Assembly (NCBI GenBank): GCA_937864365.1
Contig: CALMJT010000041.1
Span: forward strand, 1-64,000
Direction of reading: 5' to 3'
Source: an uncultured Alteromonadales bacterium
GTDB lineage: Bacteria; Pseudomonadota; Gammaproteobacteria; Pseudomonadales; Cellvibrionaceae
DNA: 64,000 nt
How positions within the stretch are numbered: position 1 is the stretch's first letter; the number at the start of each line of letters is the position of its first letter. Positions 19,155 through 29,275 of this stretch are shown here, piece after piece. The notes beneath the pieces are model-generated. The model made no database searches and was not told where the DNA came from. It saw only the letters and a list, made by a program, of their open reading frames with translations. Made by a program: the position numbers and the translations under genes.

Positions 19155-21974
19155 ATCCAAAAGTGGTTTTAGAAAACGCCCTGTATGTGAATGTTTAATT
19201 TTTGCAACCTGCTCGGGTGTGCCTTGAGCAATAATTTCGCCGCCACCACTGCCACCTTCGGGGCCCAAATCAACAATCCAATCCGCAGTTTTAATAACAT
19301 CCAAGTTATGCTCAATAACAACCACCGTATTGCCATGATCGCGCAGTCGATGCAGCACGCTTAATAGCAATTCGATATCTTGAAAATGCAAACCCGTTGT
19401 TGGCTCATCGAGGATATACAGAGTTTTTCCTGTATCGCGCTTCGAAAGCTCTCTGGATAATTTCACCCGCTGTGCTTCACCACCCGACAAGGTCGTAGCC
19501 GCCTGTCCAAGCTTCAAATAACTGAGACCGACATCCATCAGAGTTTGTAATTTTTTGGCAACCGCAGGGATGGCATCAAAAAATTCACGAGCATCTTCAA
19601 TTGTCATTTCTAATACTTCATGAATGCTTTTTCCCTTGTATTTAACCTCTAATGTTTCACGGTTATAACGTTTACCGTGACAGACATCGCAAGGGACATA
19701 AATGTCTGGAAGGAAGTGCATTTCTACCTTAACCACGCCATCGCCCTGACAAGCCTCGCAACGCCCACCCTTGACGTTAAAACTGAAACGTCCGGCCTTG
19801 TAGCCCCGTGAACGAGCTTCTTGAGTACCCGCAAATAACTCTCGGACCGGCGTGAAAATACCCGTATAGGTAGCCGGGTTGGATCTGGGTGTGCGGCCAA
19901 TAGGACTTTGATCGATATCGACACACTTATCCAAATGCTCAAAACCAGACACGCTCTCATATGGAGCAGGCTTCAACGTACTGGCTTTATTCAATTCTGT
20001 TGCGGCAATTGGATATAGCGTGGCGTTTATCAAAGTAGACTTACCGGAGCCAGACACGCCTGTGATACACGTCATTAGGCCAATTGGAAGAGAAAGAGTG
20101 ACGTTTTGAAGATTGTTGCCAGTAGCACCGGTTAAAACTAGGCTCTTCTCAGGATCAGCAACACCTCTTTTCTCGGGAATCGCGATTTTTTTCTCACCCG
20201 ATAGATATTTTCCGGTCACCGAATTTTTATTTTTCATGATTTGCGCAGGCGTTCCCTTAGCAACCACTTCGCCACCATGAACACCAGCACCTGGACCAAT
20301 ATCAACGACGTAATCCGCCAAACGAATTGCGTCTTCATCGTGCTCAACCACGATTACCGTATTACCCAATTCTTTTAAATGAGTAAGGGTATTGAGCAGC
20401 CTTTCGTTATCACGCTGATGTAAGCCGATCGAAGGTTCATCCAGAATATACATGACACCTACCAAACCAGCACCGATTTGACTGGCCAACCGAATTCGTT
20501 GAGCCTCACCACCGGAAAGAGTCTCGGCACTTCGACTGAGCGTCAGGTAATTCAAACCTACATCGACCAAAAACTTTAGCCGATCTCGAATTTCTTTGAG
20601 GATCTTATCGGCAATTTTTCCTTTGGCCCCTTCAAACTTGACCTCATGGAAATACTTAAAAGCATCTGCCACGGGCATCAAGGTGATATCGGGTAAGTTT
20701 TTATTATCTATAAAAACGTTTCTGGCATCGCGCCGCAGACGTGCACCCTGACATTCGGGGCAATTTTGGCTGGACATGTACTTAACCAGCTCTTCGCGCA
20801 CCATATTAGAGTCGGTGTCGCGATAGCGTCTCTCCATGTTAGGAATCACACCTTCAAAGGTGTGCGTGCGAGAAATAACATCGCCACGATCATTAACATA
20901 ACTAAAATTAATTTCTTCGCTTCCCGAGCCTTGAAGGATGACTTTTTTGTATTTTTTTGCGAGCTTGTTCCATGGCTGATCAACATCAAAACCATAGTGT
21001 TCAGCCAACGAGGCTAGCATGTGGTAGTAATAAACGTTGCGTTTATCCCAGCCTCTTATTGCACCTTCAGATAAAGAAGCCGTCTCGAACTGAATAACTT
21101 TGTCTTCGTCGAAATATTGCTTAACCCCCAAACCGTCACAACTTGGGCAAGCACCGGCCGGATTGTTGAAAGAAAACAATCTGGGCTCTAGTTCTGCCAG
21201 GGCATAATCACAAATCGGACAGGCATGCTTGGATGAAAATGTTTTATCTTCTTTATCCCCATCCATAGACGCGAGAATTACCGATCCCTCCCCAAGAACT
21301 AAAGCAGTTTCAAAAGATTCGGCTAACCGTTGCTGTAAGTCATCGCGAACCTTAAAACGGTCTACAACAACTTCAATAGAATGCTTCTTTCTTTTATCGA
21401 GGGATGGTGCTTCATCAAGATCAACAACCAACCCATCGATTCGTGCACGGATATAACCTTCGCGCTTAAGTTGCTCAAAAACATGCAGATGCTCACCTTT
21501 TCGATCACGGATCACAGGTGCAAGTAACATCAGCTTTTCGCCTTCGGGCATTGCCAATACCTGATCAACCATTTCGCTGACGGTTTGAGCACTGAGAGGC
21601 TCACCATGGATTGGACATCTCGGCTCTCCCACGCGTGCAAATAGCAAACGCAAGTAGTCGTAGATTTCAGTGATAGTGCCAACAGTTGATCGAGGGTTGT
21701 GTGAAGTAGATTTTTGCTCAATAGAAATGGCTGGACTTAAGCCTTCGATATGATCCACATCGGGCTTTTCCATCATCGATAAAAACTGCCGAGCATAAGT
21801 AGAAAGCGACTCTACATAACGACGTTGCCCCTCGGCATAGAGCGTATCAAATGCAAGGGAAGACTTACCAGAACCCGAAAGTCCGGTAATTACAATCAAT
21901 TTGTCGCGGGGTAAATCAAGGTCGATATTTTTGAGGTTGTGGGTTCTAGCGCCACGAACAATGATGGTATCCAC
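19146..21974 (-). CDS. uvrA: Excinuclease ABC subunit A
   Basis: UvrA is the damage-recognition ATPase of nucleotide excision repair. The 942-residue protein has two ABC modules: the first Walker A is [19 protein letters not shown] near the N-terminus, the second is [17 protein letters not shown]. Signatures are [12 protein letters not shown] and [12 protein letters not shown]. Zinc-finger cysteines occur in CPICDYAL...CPSCDG and CEACQGDG...CDVCHGK. A longer frame begins at 22055, but the family N-terminus matches the GTG at 21974, preceded by AAGGA. No LexA-like CTG-N10-CAG box was found in the gap to manC. It follows manC on the same strand and converges with the LuxR gene. Confidence 0.97.
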   Translation of the reverse strand: MDTIIVRGARTHNLKNIDLDLPRDKLIVITGLSGSGKSSLAFDTLYAEGQRRYVESLSTYARQFLSMMEKPDVDHIEGLSPAISIEQKSTSHNPRSTVGTITEIYDYLRLLFARVGEPRCPIHGEPLSAQTVSEMVDQVLAMPEGEKLMLLAPVIRDRKGEHLHVFEQLKREGYIRARIDGLVVDLDEAPSLDKRKKHSIEVVVDRFKVRDDLQQRLAESFETALVLGEGSVILASMDGDKEDKTFSSKHACPICDYALAELEPRLFSFNNPAGACPSCDGLGVKQYFDEDKVIQFETASLSEGAIRGWDKRNVYYYHMLASLAEHYGFDVDQPWNKLAKKYKKVILQGSGSEEINFSYVNDRGDVISRTHTFEGVIPNMERRYRDTDSNMVREELVKYMSSQNCPECQGARLRRDARNVFIDNKNLPDITLMPVADAFKYFHEVKFEGAKGKIADKILKEIRDRLKFLVDVGLNYLTLSRSAETLSGGEAQRIRLASQIGAGLVGVMYILDEPSIGLHQRDNERLLNTLTHLKELGNTVIVVEHDEDAIRLADYVVDIGPGAGVHGGEVVAKGTPAQIMKNKNSVTGKYLSGEKKIAIPEKRGVADPEKSLVLTGATGNNLQNVTLSLPIGLMTCITGVSGSGKSTLINATLYPIAATELNKASTLKPAPYESVSGFEHLDKCVDIDQSPIGRTPRSNPATYTGIFTPVRELFAGTQEARSRGYKAGRFSFNVKGGRCEACQGDGVVKVEMHFLPDIYVPCDVCHGKRYNRETLEVKYKGKSIHEVLEMTIEDAREFFDAIPAVAKKLQTLMDVGLSYLKLGQAATTLSGGEAQRVKLSRELSKRDTGKTLYILDEPTTGLHFQDIELLLSVLHRLRDHGNTVVVIEHNLDVIKTADWIVDLGPEGGSGGGEIIAQGTPEQVAKIKHSHTGRFLKPLLDKK

Positions 21975-22100
21975 AAAAGTCCTTGTTTTTAGGTTCGGAA
22001 AAATTAACGCATTAGTATACGCTGAACCTAAAAAATTGGCTGTCTTCCCTGACATACTTTTCGATTAAGCGACGTTGTTCAATAAAATAAAAAACGAAGA

Positions 22101-23525
22101 TCAATCTGCCGATGACCTTCCATACTTATCTTCAAAACGAACAATATCATCCTCACCAAGATAACTTCCCGATTGCACCTCAATTAACTCAAGGGGAATA
22201 CTCCCAGGGTTTTTAAGTTGATGGATTTGACCAATCGGAATATAGGTTGATTGATTTTCGGTCAAGATTGTTTCTGTGTCGCCATTTACGACCAATGCGG
22301 TGCCTGAGACAACTATCCAGTGCTCGGCGCGATGATGATGCATTTGTAACGACAGCTCGGCGCCTGGATTGACAACAATACGCTTTACTTGGAATCGATC
22401 ACCGCTATCAATTGAGTCGTAATATCCCCAAGGCCGGTAGACTTTTCGATGCACAGTCGCTTCAGGACGATTCTGGGTTTTTAACATCGAGACAATTTTT
22501 TTAACGTCTTGTACTCGATTCTTGCTGGCAACCATTAGAGAGTCGTCTGTATCAACAATAACCAAATCGTCAACACCTACAATAGCGATGAGTTTGTTAT
22601 CTGCCTGAACGAAGCATCCTGTAGCGTCTTCAGCAACCACATCGCCTTTTAATGTATTGCCGCTCGAATCTTTCTCAGAGACCTCCCAAAGAGCAGACCA
22701 AGATCCAACGTCACTCCAACCGGCATCCAAGGTAACCATAAGAGCGGATTCCGTTTTTTCCATAACAGCGTAGTCAATGGAATCCTCTGGACATTGCTCA
22801 AAAAAATCTTTGTCCACTCGGATAAAGTCCAAATCAGCTTGTGCCAATTCAAGAGCTTTTCGACAATACAAGACTATCTCGGGATTATGCTTTTCTAATT
22901 CTGCTAAATACCGCGAAGGCTTGAACAGAAACATGCCGCTGTTCCAGAAATAACTACCAGAACTTACATAATCTTTAGCGATTTCAATGGAAGGCTTCTC
23001 CACAAAACGATCAACTTTATACGCTGAATCTGAAAAGCCGCCCGCAGCTGTGCCTTTTTTTATGTAACCGTAACCCGTCTCGGGAGAACTAGGAACAATG
23101 CCAAATGTGACTAGGTACCCACTCAGCGCGCACTCCCGTGCAACCTCTATGGCTTTATGAAAAGCACCTATGTCTTTTATGACATGATCTGCCGGTAAAA
23201 TCAGCATAGGTGAATCATTACCAACGGATAACAACTGAAGAGCAGCCAAAGCAATTGCAGGAGCGGTGTTCTTCCCTACCGGCTCCAAAATAATGCCGGC
23301 TTGGCCCAGACCAATTTCTCTAAGTTGTTCAGCAACAGTAAATCGATGTTCTTTGTTACAAATGATCCAAGGCTCTTCAACAAACGACAATCCTTTCGTA
23401 CGTAAAAGGGTTTCTTGAATCATGGTATGGTTAGATACTAAAGACAGAAATTGTTTAGGATGTAATGACCGCGAATAGGGCCATAGACGAGTTCCGGAGC
23501 CGCCGGACAAAATTATCGGTACCAT
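22101..23525 (-). CDS. manC: Mannose-1-phosphate guanylyltransferase / mannose-6-phosphate isomerase
   Basis: A bifunctional enzyme of the AlgA/ManC type. The N-terminal nucleotidyltransferase makes GDP-mannose, and the C-terminal cupin isomerises fructose 6-phosphate to mannose 6-phosphate. The 474-residue length covers both. Visible are MVPIILSGGSGTRLWPYSR and KQFLSL at the start, FVEKPS and NSGMFLFKP in the middle, and the cupin segments RPWGYYDSIDSGDRFQVKRI, QMHHHRAEHWIVVSGTA and IPIGQIHQLKNPG with metal-binding histidines. With manB (6849) the route from fructose 6-phosphate to GDP-mannose is complete. It is divergent from rmlC and lies upstream of uvrA. Confidence 0.94.
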   Translation of the reverse strand: MVPIILSGGSGTRLWPYSRSLHPKQFLSLVSNHTMIQETLLRTKGLSFVEEPWIICNKEHRFTVAEQLREIGLGQAGIILEPVGKNTAPAIALAALQLLSVGNDSPMLILPADHVIKDIGAFHKAIEVARECALSGYLVTFGIVPSSPETGYGYIKKGTAAGGFSDSAYKVDRFVEKPSIEIAKDYVSSGSYFWNSGMFLFKPSRYLAELEKHNPEIVLYCRKALELAQADLDFIRVDKDFFEQCPEDSIDYAVMEKTESALMVTLDAGWSDVGSWSALWEVSEKDSSGNTLKGDVVAEDATGCFVQADNKLIAIVGVDDLVIVDTDDSLMVASKNRVQDVKKIVSMLKTQNRPEATVHRKVYRPWGYYDSIDSGDRFQVKRIVVNPGAELSLQMHHHRAEHWIVVSGTALVVNGDTETILTENQSTYIPIGQIHQLKNPGSIPLELIEVQSGSYLGEDDIVRFEDKYGRSSAD

Positions 23526-23578
23526 GCCTGTTTAATATATACCTTATACACTGAGTATGAATTGATTATTTTGTAAGT

Positions 23579-23608
23579 TTGTTCAGCATAAAACAACTTC
23601 TATACAAT
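23579..23608 (+). promoter_or_regulatory. Candidate sigma-70 promoter for rmlC-rmlD
   Basis: TTGTTC (23579-23584), an 18-bp spacer and TACAAT (23603-23608, within TATACAAT) lie about 70 bp before the rmlC start. The -10 box is good and the -35 box is modest. Confidence 0.4.
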
Positions 23609-23675
23609 AGGGCATGTCTTTTACGTAGATTTTTTTAGAATTACTTCTGACAAAATTCATTTAGAGTAGATAAAA

Positions 23676-24212
23676 ATGGAAATCCTAACAACAAAGCTTG
23701 AAGGTGTGGTAATCATAGAGCCAAAGATTTTTGGTGACGAAAGAGGTTTTTTCTTGGAAACCTTTCAGAAAGATCGATACAAAGATCTCGCTGGAATTCA
23801 CCTAGAATTCGTTCAAGATAACCATTCACGATCGTCTAAAGGGGTATTACGCGGACTTCACTTTCAAAAGTCCAAGCCTCAAGGAAAACTGGTTCGAGTT
23901 GTGCGCGGCGAAGTTTACGACGTAGCCGTGGACATAAACCCTGCCTCACCTACTTATGGTCAATACGAGGGCGTCATATTGAGCGAAACCAATAAGCGAC
24001 AATTCTGGGTTCCACCCGGCTACGCGCATGGTTTTGTTGTACTGAGCGACACCGCCGACTTCGAGTACAAATGCACAGATTATTATGACCCAAGTGACGA
24101 AGGTGGCATCATATGGAACGACCCCGATGTCGGTATCGATTGGCCGATTCTCGATCCCAAGCTTTCAGAAAAAGATTCGATTCTACCGACGCTAAAAGAA
24201 CTAAACGCATAA
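23676..24212 (+). CDS. rfbC: dTDP-4-dehydrorhamnose 3,5-epimerase
   Basis: RmlC epimerises dTDP-4-keto-6-deoxyglucose at C3 and C5 on the way to dTDP-L-rhamnose. The 178-residue length is typical. Visible cupin motifs are EPKIFGDERGFFLETF, the active-site segment DNHSRSSKGVLRGLHFQ with its His, GKLVRVVRGEVYDVAVD, and WVPPGYAHGFVVLS. It sits 18 bp before rmlD on the same strand. The partner genes rmlA and rmlB are not in this window, so the early steps must be encoded elsewhere. It is divergent from manC, inside a group of polysaccharide precursor genes. Confidence 0.95.
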   Translation: MEILTTKLEGVVIIEPKIFGDERGFFLETFQKDRYKDLAGIHLEFVQDNHSRSSKGVLRGLHFQKSKPQGKLVRVVRGEVYDVAVDINPASPTYGQYEGVILSETNKRQFWVPPGYAHGFVVLSDTADFEYKCTDYYDPSDEGGIIWNDPDVGIDWPILDPKLSEKDSILPTLKELNA

Positions 24213-24230
24213 TTTAACGAAGGAATTAGA

Positions 24231-25121
24231 GTGAAAATTTTAATTTTTGGGGCAAAAGGGCAAGTTGGAACCAGCTTAGTTAATGCATTAAAAGCCATCG
24301 AGGATTTATCTCTGTGTGCCCTGGATCGCGAAGACTGCGACTTTACAGACACACAAAAGATCAAAGAACAAATCTCTCTAATTCGTCCAGATCTTGTCAT
24401 TAATTGCTGCGCTTACACTGCAGTTGATAAAGCAGAGAGTGATGAAATCACTGCAGACCTTGTTAATCACACAGCAATGGAAACTATCGGGAAAGAAACC
24501 CACAAGCTCGATGCTCCCGTCATCCATATTTCAACCGATTATGTGTATACCGGAGAAGCTAAGGAACCCTATCAAGAAACCGATGAAACAGGGCCTTTGA
24601 GTGTTTATGGAAAAACAAAATTACTCGGAGACCTGAGTTTAACAGCCTCAAACGCAAAGCATATTATCTTGAGAACCAGCTGGGTGTTTGGAGAGCATGG
24701 CGCCAATTTCGTTAAAACCATGCTGCGATTAAGCGAAGGTAGAGATGAGATTAATGTCGTCTCAGATCAAAGAGGAAGACCTACCTATTCCGGCGATATT
24801 GTCGCGAGCATTGTCTTTTTTGTTGAGCAAATACGCACAAAAAAAGCAGTAAATTGGGGTATTTATCATTGCTCCAGTAATGGTGAAACCAATTGGTATG
24901 AGTTTGCCGTTGCGATTTTCGCTGCTGCCAAGGTTAACGGGCTAATAAATAAATCCATGAAGGTAAACCCGATTCCAACCTCTCAATACCCTACCCCTGC
25001 GCCAAGGCCTTTATACTCGGTTCTAAACACCCAAAAGCTCGAGAAAACTTTGGGACATAAAATTCCGCATTGGAATATCGGTTTAGAAAAAGTACTCTCG
25101 TTTATTAAAGCCGAAAAGTAG
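24231..25121 (+). CDS. rfbD: dTDP-4-dehydrorhamnose reductase
   Basis: RmlD reduces the 4-keto group with NAD(P)H to give dTDP-L-rhamnose. The 296-residue protein has the nucleotide-binding loop MKILIFGAKGQVGTSLV, VINCCAYTAVDKAESD, ISTDYVYTGEAKEPYQE, and the catalytic YGKTK with both Tyr and Lys. LRTSWVFGEHGANFVKTM and VVSDQRGRPTYSGDI follow, all characteristic. The start is GTG at 24231 with GAAGGA seven bases upstream. It is cotranscribed with rmlC. It is intact, unlike the degenerate paralogue at 13227. Confidence 0.95.
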   Translation: MKILIFGAKGQVGTSLVNALKAIEDLSLCALDREDCDFTDTQKIKEQISLIRPDLVINCCAYTAVDKAESDEITADLVNHTAMETIGKETHKLDAPVIHISTDYVYTGEAKEPYQETDETGPLSVYGKTKLLGDLSLTASNAKHIILRTSWVFGEHGANFVKTMLRLSEGRDEINVVSDQRGRPTYSGDIVASIVFFVEQIRTKKAVNWGIYHCSSNGETNWYEFAVAIFAAAKVNGLINKSMKVNPIPTSQYPTPAPRPLYSVLNTQKLEKTLGHKIPHWNIGLEKVLSFIKAEK

Positions 25122-25133
25122 TTGTACCCCACC

Positions 25134-25170
25134 TCTCGATGACAAAACTTGTCTGGTTAAGTCATCGAGA
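25134..25170 (+). terminator. Candidate terminator hairpin after rmlCD
   Basis: TCTCGATGAC (25134-25143) pairs perfectly with GTCATCGAGA (25161-25170) over a 17-nt loop that can extend the stem a little. Only a short A/T-rich tail follows, with no clear T-run. Confidence 0.4.
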
Positions 25171-25339
25171 AAATATAACTCTCGCCAACATTATTAATTA
25201 CGACGCCACTTATTCCTCTATTACCGAGTTCCTTTCAACAACAAATGCGCAAAGACACTACCTTGGCATTTTGATAGCATAAACACCTTTTACCCTTCGT
25301 AAAAATAGTCATTCTCATTACACAACAGCAGAGGAAGTG

Positions 25340-26905
25340 ATGTTTAACCTCTTGGATCAGCGTCCAACCAACATTAAAAATGACGTACTTTCTGGAATAA
25401 CAGTTGCGCTAGCGTTAGTGCCGGAAGCCGTTGCATTTGCATTTATTGCCGGTGTAGAGCCAATGGTTGGTCTCTACGCCGCCTTTATGATGGGATTAAT
25501 TACATCGATTGTTGGTGGTCGGCCCGGAATGATCTCCGGAGCCACGGGAGCAACCGCTGTCGTTATGACATCACTGGTTGTTGTGCATGGTGTCGAATAT
25601 CTATTTGCAACCGTTCTTCTCGCTGGAATATTGCAAATAATCGCCGGAATTTTAAAACTGGGAAAATTTATCAGAATTGTTCCACACCCGGTGATGCTCG
25701 GTTTTGTAAATGGGTTAGCGATTGTCATTTTTCTTTCTCAAAAAGATTTATTTAAGTTCGAATCGAGCGAAGACGTGTGGCAGTGGTTGCAAGGCACCGA
25801 AATGCTATTCATGGTCAGCCTTGTTGCGATTACCATGTTGATCATGCACTTTCTGCCTAAAATAACTAATGCTGTACCGGCAGGTCTCGTCGCAATTGTC
25901 TCCGTGTCCCTCGCCGTTTTAATGCTCGACCTACCGGCTAGAACAGTAATCGATTTTGTTGCCGACAAGCTACCCGAGTCCCTAGCCGACTCAGCTACGC
26001 TACAAGGAACACTTCCCAGTTTTAGCATCCCGCAAGTTCCTTATACCTTTGCAACTCTTTGGATCATTTTGCCTTACGCAGCCATTATTGCTGCCGTAGG
26101 TTTAATCGAATCTTTGTTAACACTCACCGTTATCGACGAACTGACTAACACGCGTGGAAAAGGCAATCGGGAATGTATTGGTCAAGGCGTTGCCAACTCC
26201 GTAAATGGCCTATTCGGCGCCATGGGTGGCTGTGCGATGATCGGCCAAAGCATGATTAACATCAACAATGGAGGGCGCGGTAGGTTATCGGGAATCACTG
26301 CAGCCTTGGTCTTGTTAGCATTTATCTTATTCGCCGCACCTCTCATTGAGCAAATCCCACTGGCGGCATTAGTCGGCGTTATGTTCATGGTGGTGCTAGG
26401 CACATTTGAATGGTCTAGTTTCAGAATAATGCGCAAAATTCCAATCACAGACGCCTTTGTCATCGTACTCGTGTCCGTCGTGACTGTATTTTTTGATCTA
26501 GCCATTGCTGTTATTACCGGAGTAATAGTCTCCGCTCTGGCATTCGCTTGGAAACATGCTCAACATATTTATGCAGATGTTTCCTATGATAGTTATGGCA
26601 GAAAAATCTACGATTTAAGAGGCCCTGTGTTTTTCGGGTCCGTTAGTAATTTTAAAGAGATCTTTGATATTGAAAACGATCCTCAAGAAGTGATCATCGA
26701 ATTCAAAAGATCCAGAATCAGCGACCACTCTGGTATTGATGCATTGGATGCTATTGCCGAAAAATATCAGAACCTCGGTAAGACACTTCACATAAGACAC
26801 ATCAGTGAGGAATGTAGAGAGTTACTTTCTAAGGCAGGAGACCTGTGTGAAATCAATGTGCTGGAAGACCCAATCTATCACGTTGCCAGTGATAAGCTGG
26901 GATAG
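25340..26905 (+). CDS. SulP-family inorganic anion transporter with STAS domain
   Basis: SulP proteins carry sulfate, bicarbonate or similar anions across the inner membrane; the substrate here cannot be told. The 521-residue protein has the family N-terminus ([22 protein letters not shown]), about 12-14 membrane segments to near residue 415, and the conserved [16 protein letters not shown] region. A cytoplasmic STAS domain follows ([12 protein letters not shown], then [16 protein letters not shown] with the conserved DHSGIDAL loop). The start is taken as the ATG at 25340, where GAGG is five bases upstream. The GTG at 25337 would be too close. It follows rmlCD after a hairpin and ends at a shared terminator. 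Confidence 0.9.
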   Translation: MFNLLDQRPTNIKNDVLSGITVALALVPEAVAFAFIAGVEPMVGLYAAFMMGLITSIVGGRPGMISGATGATAVVMTSLVVVHGVEYLFATVLLAGILQIIAGILKLGKFIRIVPHPVMLGFVNGLAIVIFLSQKDLFKFESSEDVWQWLQGTEMLFMVSLVAITMLIMHFLPKITNAVPAGLVAIVSVSLAVLMLDLPARTVIDFVADKLPESLADSATLQGTLPSFSIPQVPYTFATLWIILPYAAIIAAVGLIESLLTLTVIDELTNTRGKGNRECIGQGVANSVNGLFGAMGGCAMIGQSMININNGGRGRLSGITAALVLLAFILFAAPLIEQIPLAALVGVMFMVVLGTFEWSSFRIMRKIPITDAFVIVLVSVVTVFFDLAIAVITGVIVSALAFAWKHAQHIYADVSYDSYGRKIYDLRGPVFFGSVSNFKEIFDIENDPQEVIIEFKRSRISDHSGIDALDAIAEKYQNLGKTLHIRHISEECRELLSKAGDLCEINVLEDPIYHVASDKLG

Positions 26906-26952
26906 CGTTTAGCAGAGGTTACTGAATAACGTTTTCGTTGTTAGACCTTTAT

Positions 26953-26982
26953 AAAAAAGCCGAGCATTTGCTCGGCTTTTTT
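26953..26982. terminator. Bidirectional terminator between sulP gene and wcaJ-like gene
   Basis: GCCGAGC (26959-26965) pairs with GCTCGGC (26970-26976), flanked by A6 and T6. It works for both convergent genes. Confidence 0.9.
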
Positions 26983-26993
26983 GCTCTTTTTAG

Positions 26994-28445
26994 CTAGTAA
27001 GCATTCTTATTGATGAAACCTTTAAAGATAGTTAAGAAGATTATCTTGATATCCCATGCAACCGACCAGTTACGAATATAATGTAGGTCGTACTCAACGC
27101 GCCGCTCCATCTTATCTAAGGTATCGGTTTCACCTCTAGCTCCGTTTACCTGCGCCCAACCAGTAATTCCAGGTTTAATCTTATGGCGTAACATATATCC
27201 CGATATTTTCTCACGATACATTTCGTTGTGAGCAACAGCATGAGGACGAGGACCAACAATAGACATGTTGCCCTCAAGCACATTTAAGAACTGAGGTAGT
27301 TCGTCCAAAGAGGTTCTTCTTAAAAAAGCACCTAGTTTAGTGATACGCGTATCATTTTTCTGTGCTTGTTTAATTTGAGAAGAGTCATCTTCACACACGG
27401 TCATTGATCTAAATTTCCACATTTTAAACGGGCGGCCATCCAAACCATATCGCGTCTGCCGGAAGAAAATTGGTCCCTTGGAAGTTAATTTAACCGCCGC
27501 GGCGATAACCAGCATTGGACCACTGATAATTGCCAGAATTATCAACGCCAAAACGATATCTTCCATCCGTTTTAACATAGACATGGTGCCGCGATTAGGT
27601 TCACCAACAATACCAATAGCGGGAATACCGTTTAAGTTTACAGTTCGCGCATGAAGTAAATCGAACATAAACACATCCGGAATGATGTACACGGACGTCG
27701 CCGAAGTCGCCAGGCGTTTGGTGATCCAGCGGATTCTCTCCTCACCGCGCATTGGAATGGTTAGGTATACTTGATCAATTTTTCCAGCTCTAGCTTCGGC
27801 AATGAGATCAGAAAAATCCCCGCTGAGAGGACATACGTGAGAGACGCCCGAATCAGTACGTTCTTTTTGATTGGGTTCCAAATCTCTTTTAACGGGGTTT
27901 TGTCTGTCGTCGTAAAACCCTCTGATTACATAACCGCCCCAAGTGCACTTCTGCAATCTGTGAGCAACTTCAAGCGCTAACTCACCGTTTCCGACAATAG
28001 CCACATTACGGGTGTTATAACCTTTATCACGCAGTTTCTGTACAAGGACACGAGCTGATAAACGCCAGCCCAGCAACAATATAAGGGAGACAAAAAACCA
28101 AAGAGAAAACTGAGGCCATGCGAATAATGATGCCTCTAAATTGGTTAGGCTTCCTATTGCGAGTATTACAATGAAACTGGCTAACCAGCAGTAAGTAACT
28201 TGCTTAGCCTCAGCCCAGATGGTTTCGGACCGCCAAGAGCGATAAATTTCTGCAAATTCCGCAGCAAACTGAAGGCAAATAACGGCGCCTAACGCTGCCA
28301 ATAAATAAGTTTGAGGTAGGGATTGCACAGTGATAAGCGATGTGATTACAACACCGGTAATTACGATTGCACAATCGACGACCCGCGCTAACAACGCAAA
28401 TAAAGAACTATGAGGCTTAACCACTCCTTTGGCGTTCATTCCCAT
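26994..28445 (-). CDS. Undecaprenyl-phosphate glycosyl-1-phosphate transferase, WcaJ-like
   Basis: Polyprenyl-phosphate hexose-1-phosphate transferases of this type start a lipid-linked repeat unit at the inner membrane by moving a sugar phosphate (often glucose) to undecaprenyl phosphate. About 483 residues: four N-terminal membrane segments, a CoA-binding-like Rossmann part (NTRNVAIVGNGELALEVAHRL), a further membrane segment, and the catalytic domain with PIFFRQTRYGLDGRPFKMWKFRSM, RRTSLDELPQFLNVLEG and MSIVGPRPHAV. It ends in GWAQVNGARGET and a tail region. Start choice is uncertain: GTG at 28457 has a GGGA too close, so ATG 28445 is used; 28439 is also possible. It is probably the first step in the polysaccharide route of this region. 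Confidence 0.9.
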   Translation of the reverse strand: MGMNAKGVVKPHSSLFALLARVVDCAIVITGVVITSLITVQSLPQTYLLAALGAVICLQFAAEFAEIYRSWRSETIWAEAKQVTYCWLASFIVILAIGSLTNLEASLFAWPQFSLWFFVSLILLLGWRLSARVLVQKLRDKGYNTRNVAIVGNGELALEVAHRLQKCTWGGYVIRGFYDDRQNPVKRDLEPNQKERTDSGVSHVCPLSGDFSDLIAEARAGKIDQVYLTIPMRGEERIRWITKRLATSATSVYIIPDVFMFDLLHARTVNLNGIPAIGIVGEPNRGTMSMLKRMEDIVLALIILAIISGPMLVIAAAVKLTSKGPIFFRQTRYGLDGRPFKMWKFRSMTVCEDDSSQIKQAQKNDTRITKLGAFLRRTSLDELPQFLNVLEGNMSIVGPRPHAVAHNEMYREKISGYMLRHKIKPGITGWAQVNGARGETDTLDKMERRVEYDLHYIRNWSVAWDIKIIFLTIFKGFINKNAY

Positions 28446-28457
28446 AAATACATTCAC

Positions 28458-28772
28458 TCCCTATGTGTCTGCCGCTTTGGTGAATTCATTACAAATTTGT
28501 AGAATATTCAAAAGCGCAGTCTGGAAACATTAACTAAATAAACACCTTATCACTTAATAATTTGAACAAACAAAAGTTCAATAACACATTTAAGTTTGAA
28601 GCTGTTCACAAATTACAATACAAAAGCGAGTTTTAAACAAACGAATTTTGTGGATTACAGCAAGATTTGACAATGATATTGCAATTAGTAAAAAAATAAA
28701 TTCTAAACTAGACAGTGTCGAAATAATCTGCAAATTCTGAACCGTCTAGAATATTTTTATATCGCACATACA
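28458..28772. other. A+T-rich intergenic region between wcaJ-like gene and rplQ
   Basis: No gene seen. It contains small palindromes ACAAATTTGT (28491-28500) and TTGAAC/GTTCAA (28562-28567 with 28576-28581). These could belong to the promoter of the wcaJ-like gene, but I cannot place -35 and -10 boxes with confidence. Confidence 0.4.
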
Positions 28773-28800
28773 AAAACACCGAGCATAAGCTCGGTGTTTT
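28773..28800 (-). terminator. Terminator of the ribosomal alpha operon
   Basis: AAAACACCGAGC (28773-28784) and GCTCGGTGTTTT (28789-28800) pair perfectly around a 4-nt loop, with U-tracts on both strands. It lies 25 bp beyond the rplQ stop. Confidence 0.9.
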
Positions 28801-28825
28801 GTAAAAACGTCTAAGAAAATATAAA

Positions 28826-29212
28826 TTAATTTTCTTCAACCGCTTCAGCTTCAACTGGACGATCTACCAACTCAACGTAAGCCATTGGAGCTTTATCACC
28901 AGCACGGAAACCGCATTTTAAAATACGAATGTAACCACCTGGACGATTTTGGTAGCGAGGGCCTAATTCCGTGAAAAGTTTACCAACGACAGCGTCGTTT
29001 CTTACACGAGAAAAAGCCAATCGACGATTCGCAACACTGTCTTTCTTCGCAAGAGTAATTAACGGCTCAGCAACACGGCGAAGCTCTTTTGCTTTAGGCA
29101 ACGTAGTTTTAATCAACTCGTGCTCAACAAGAGAAGCAGCCATATTGCTAAACATAGCCTTACGGTGAGAACTGTTACGATTCAGCTTACGGCCACTTTT
29201 ACGATGACGCAT
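28826..29212 (-). CDS. rplQ: 50S ribosomal protein L17
   Basis: L17 belongs to the large subunit and is the last gene of the alpha operon. The 128-residue protein begins [20 protein letters not shown], contains [20 protein letters not shown] and [19 protein letters not shown], and ends with an acidic tail (EAEAVEEN). It follows rpoA with 63 bp between, and a strong terminator lies directly downstream. Confidence 0.98.
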   Translation of the reverse strand: MRHRKSGRKLNRNSSHRKAMFSNMAASLVEHELIKTTLPKAKELRRVAEPLITLAKKDSVANRRLAFSRVRNDAVVGKLFTELGPRYQNRPGGYIRILKCGFRAGDKAPMAYVELVDRPVEAEAVEEN

Positions 29213-29275
29213 GACTCTAAATCCTATTAATATTCTATTGCTATCACAGCAATGGTTAATTGGCGAACGATTTAA

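Noticed and set aside
21975-22100. LexA box expected upstream of uvrA
   Set aside because: No CTG-N10-CAG arrangement was found in the 126-bp gap, so SOS control could not be supported.
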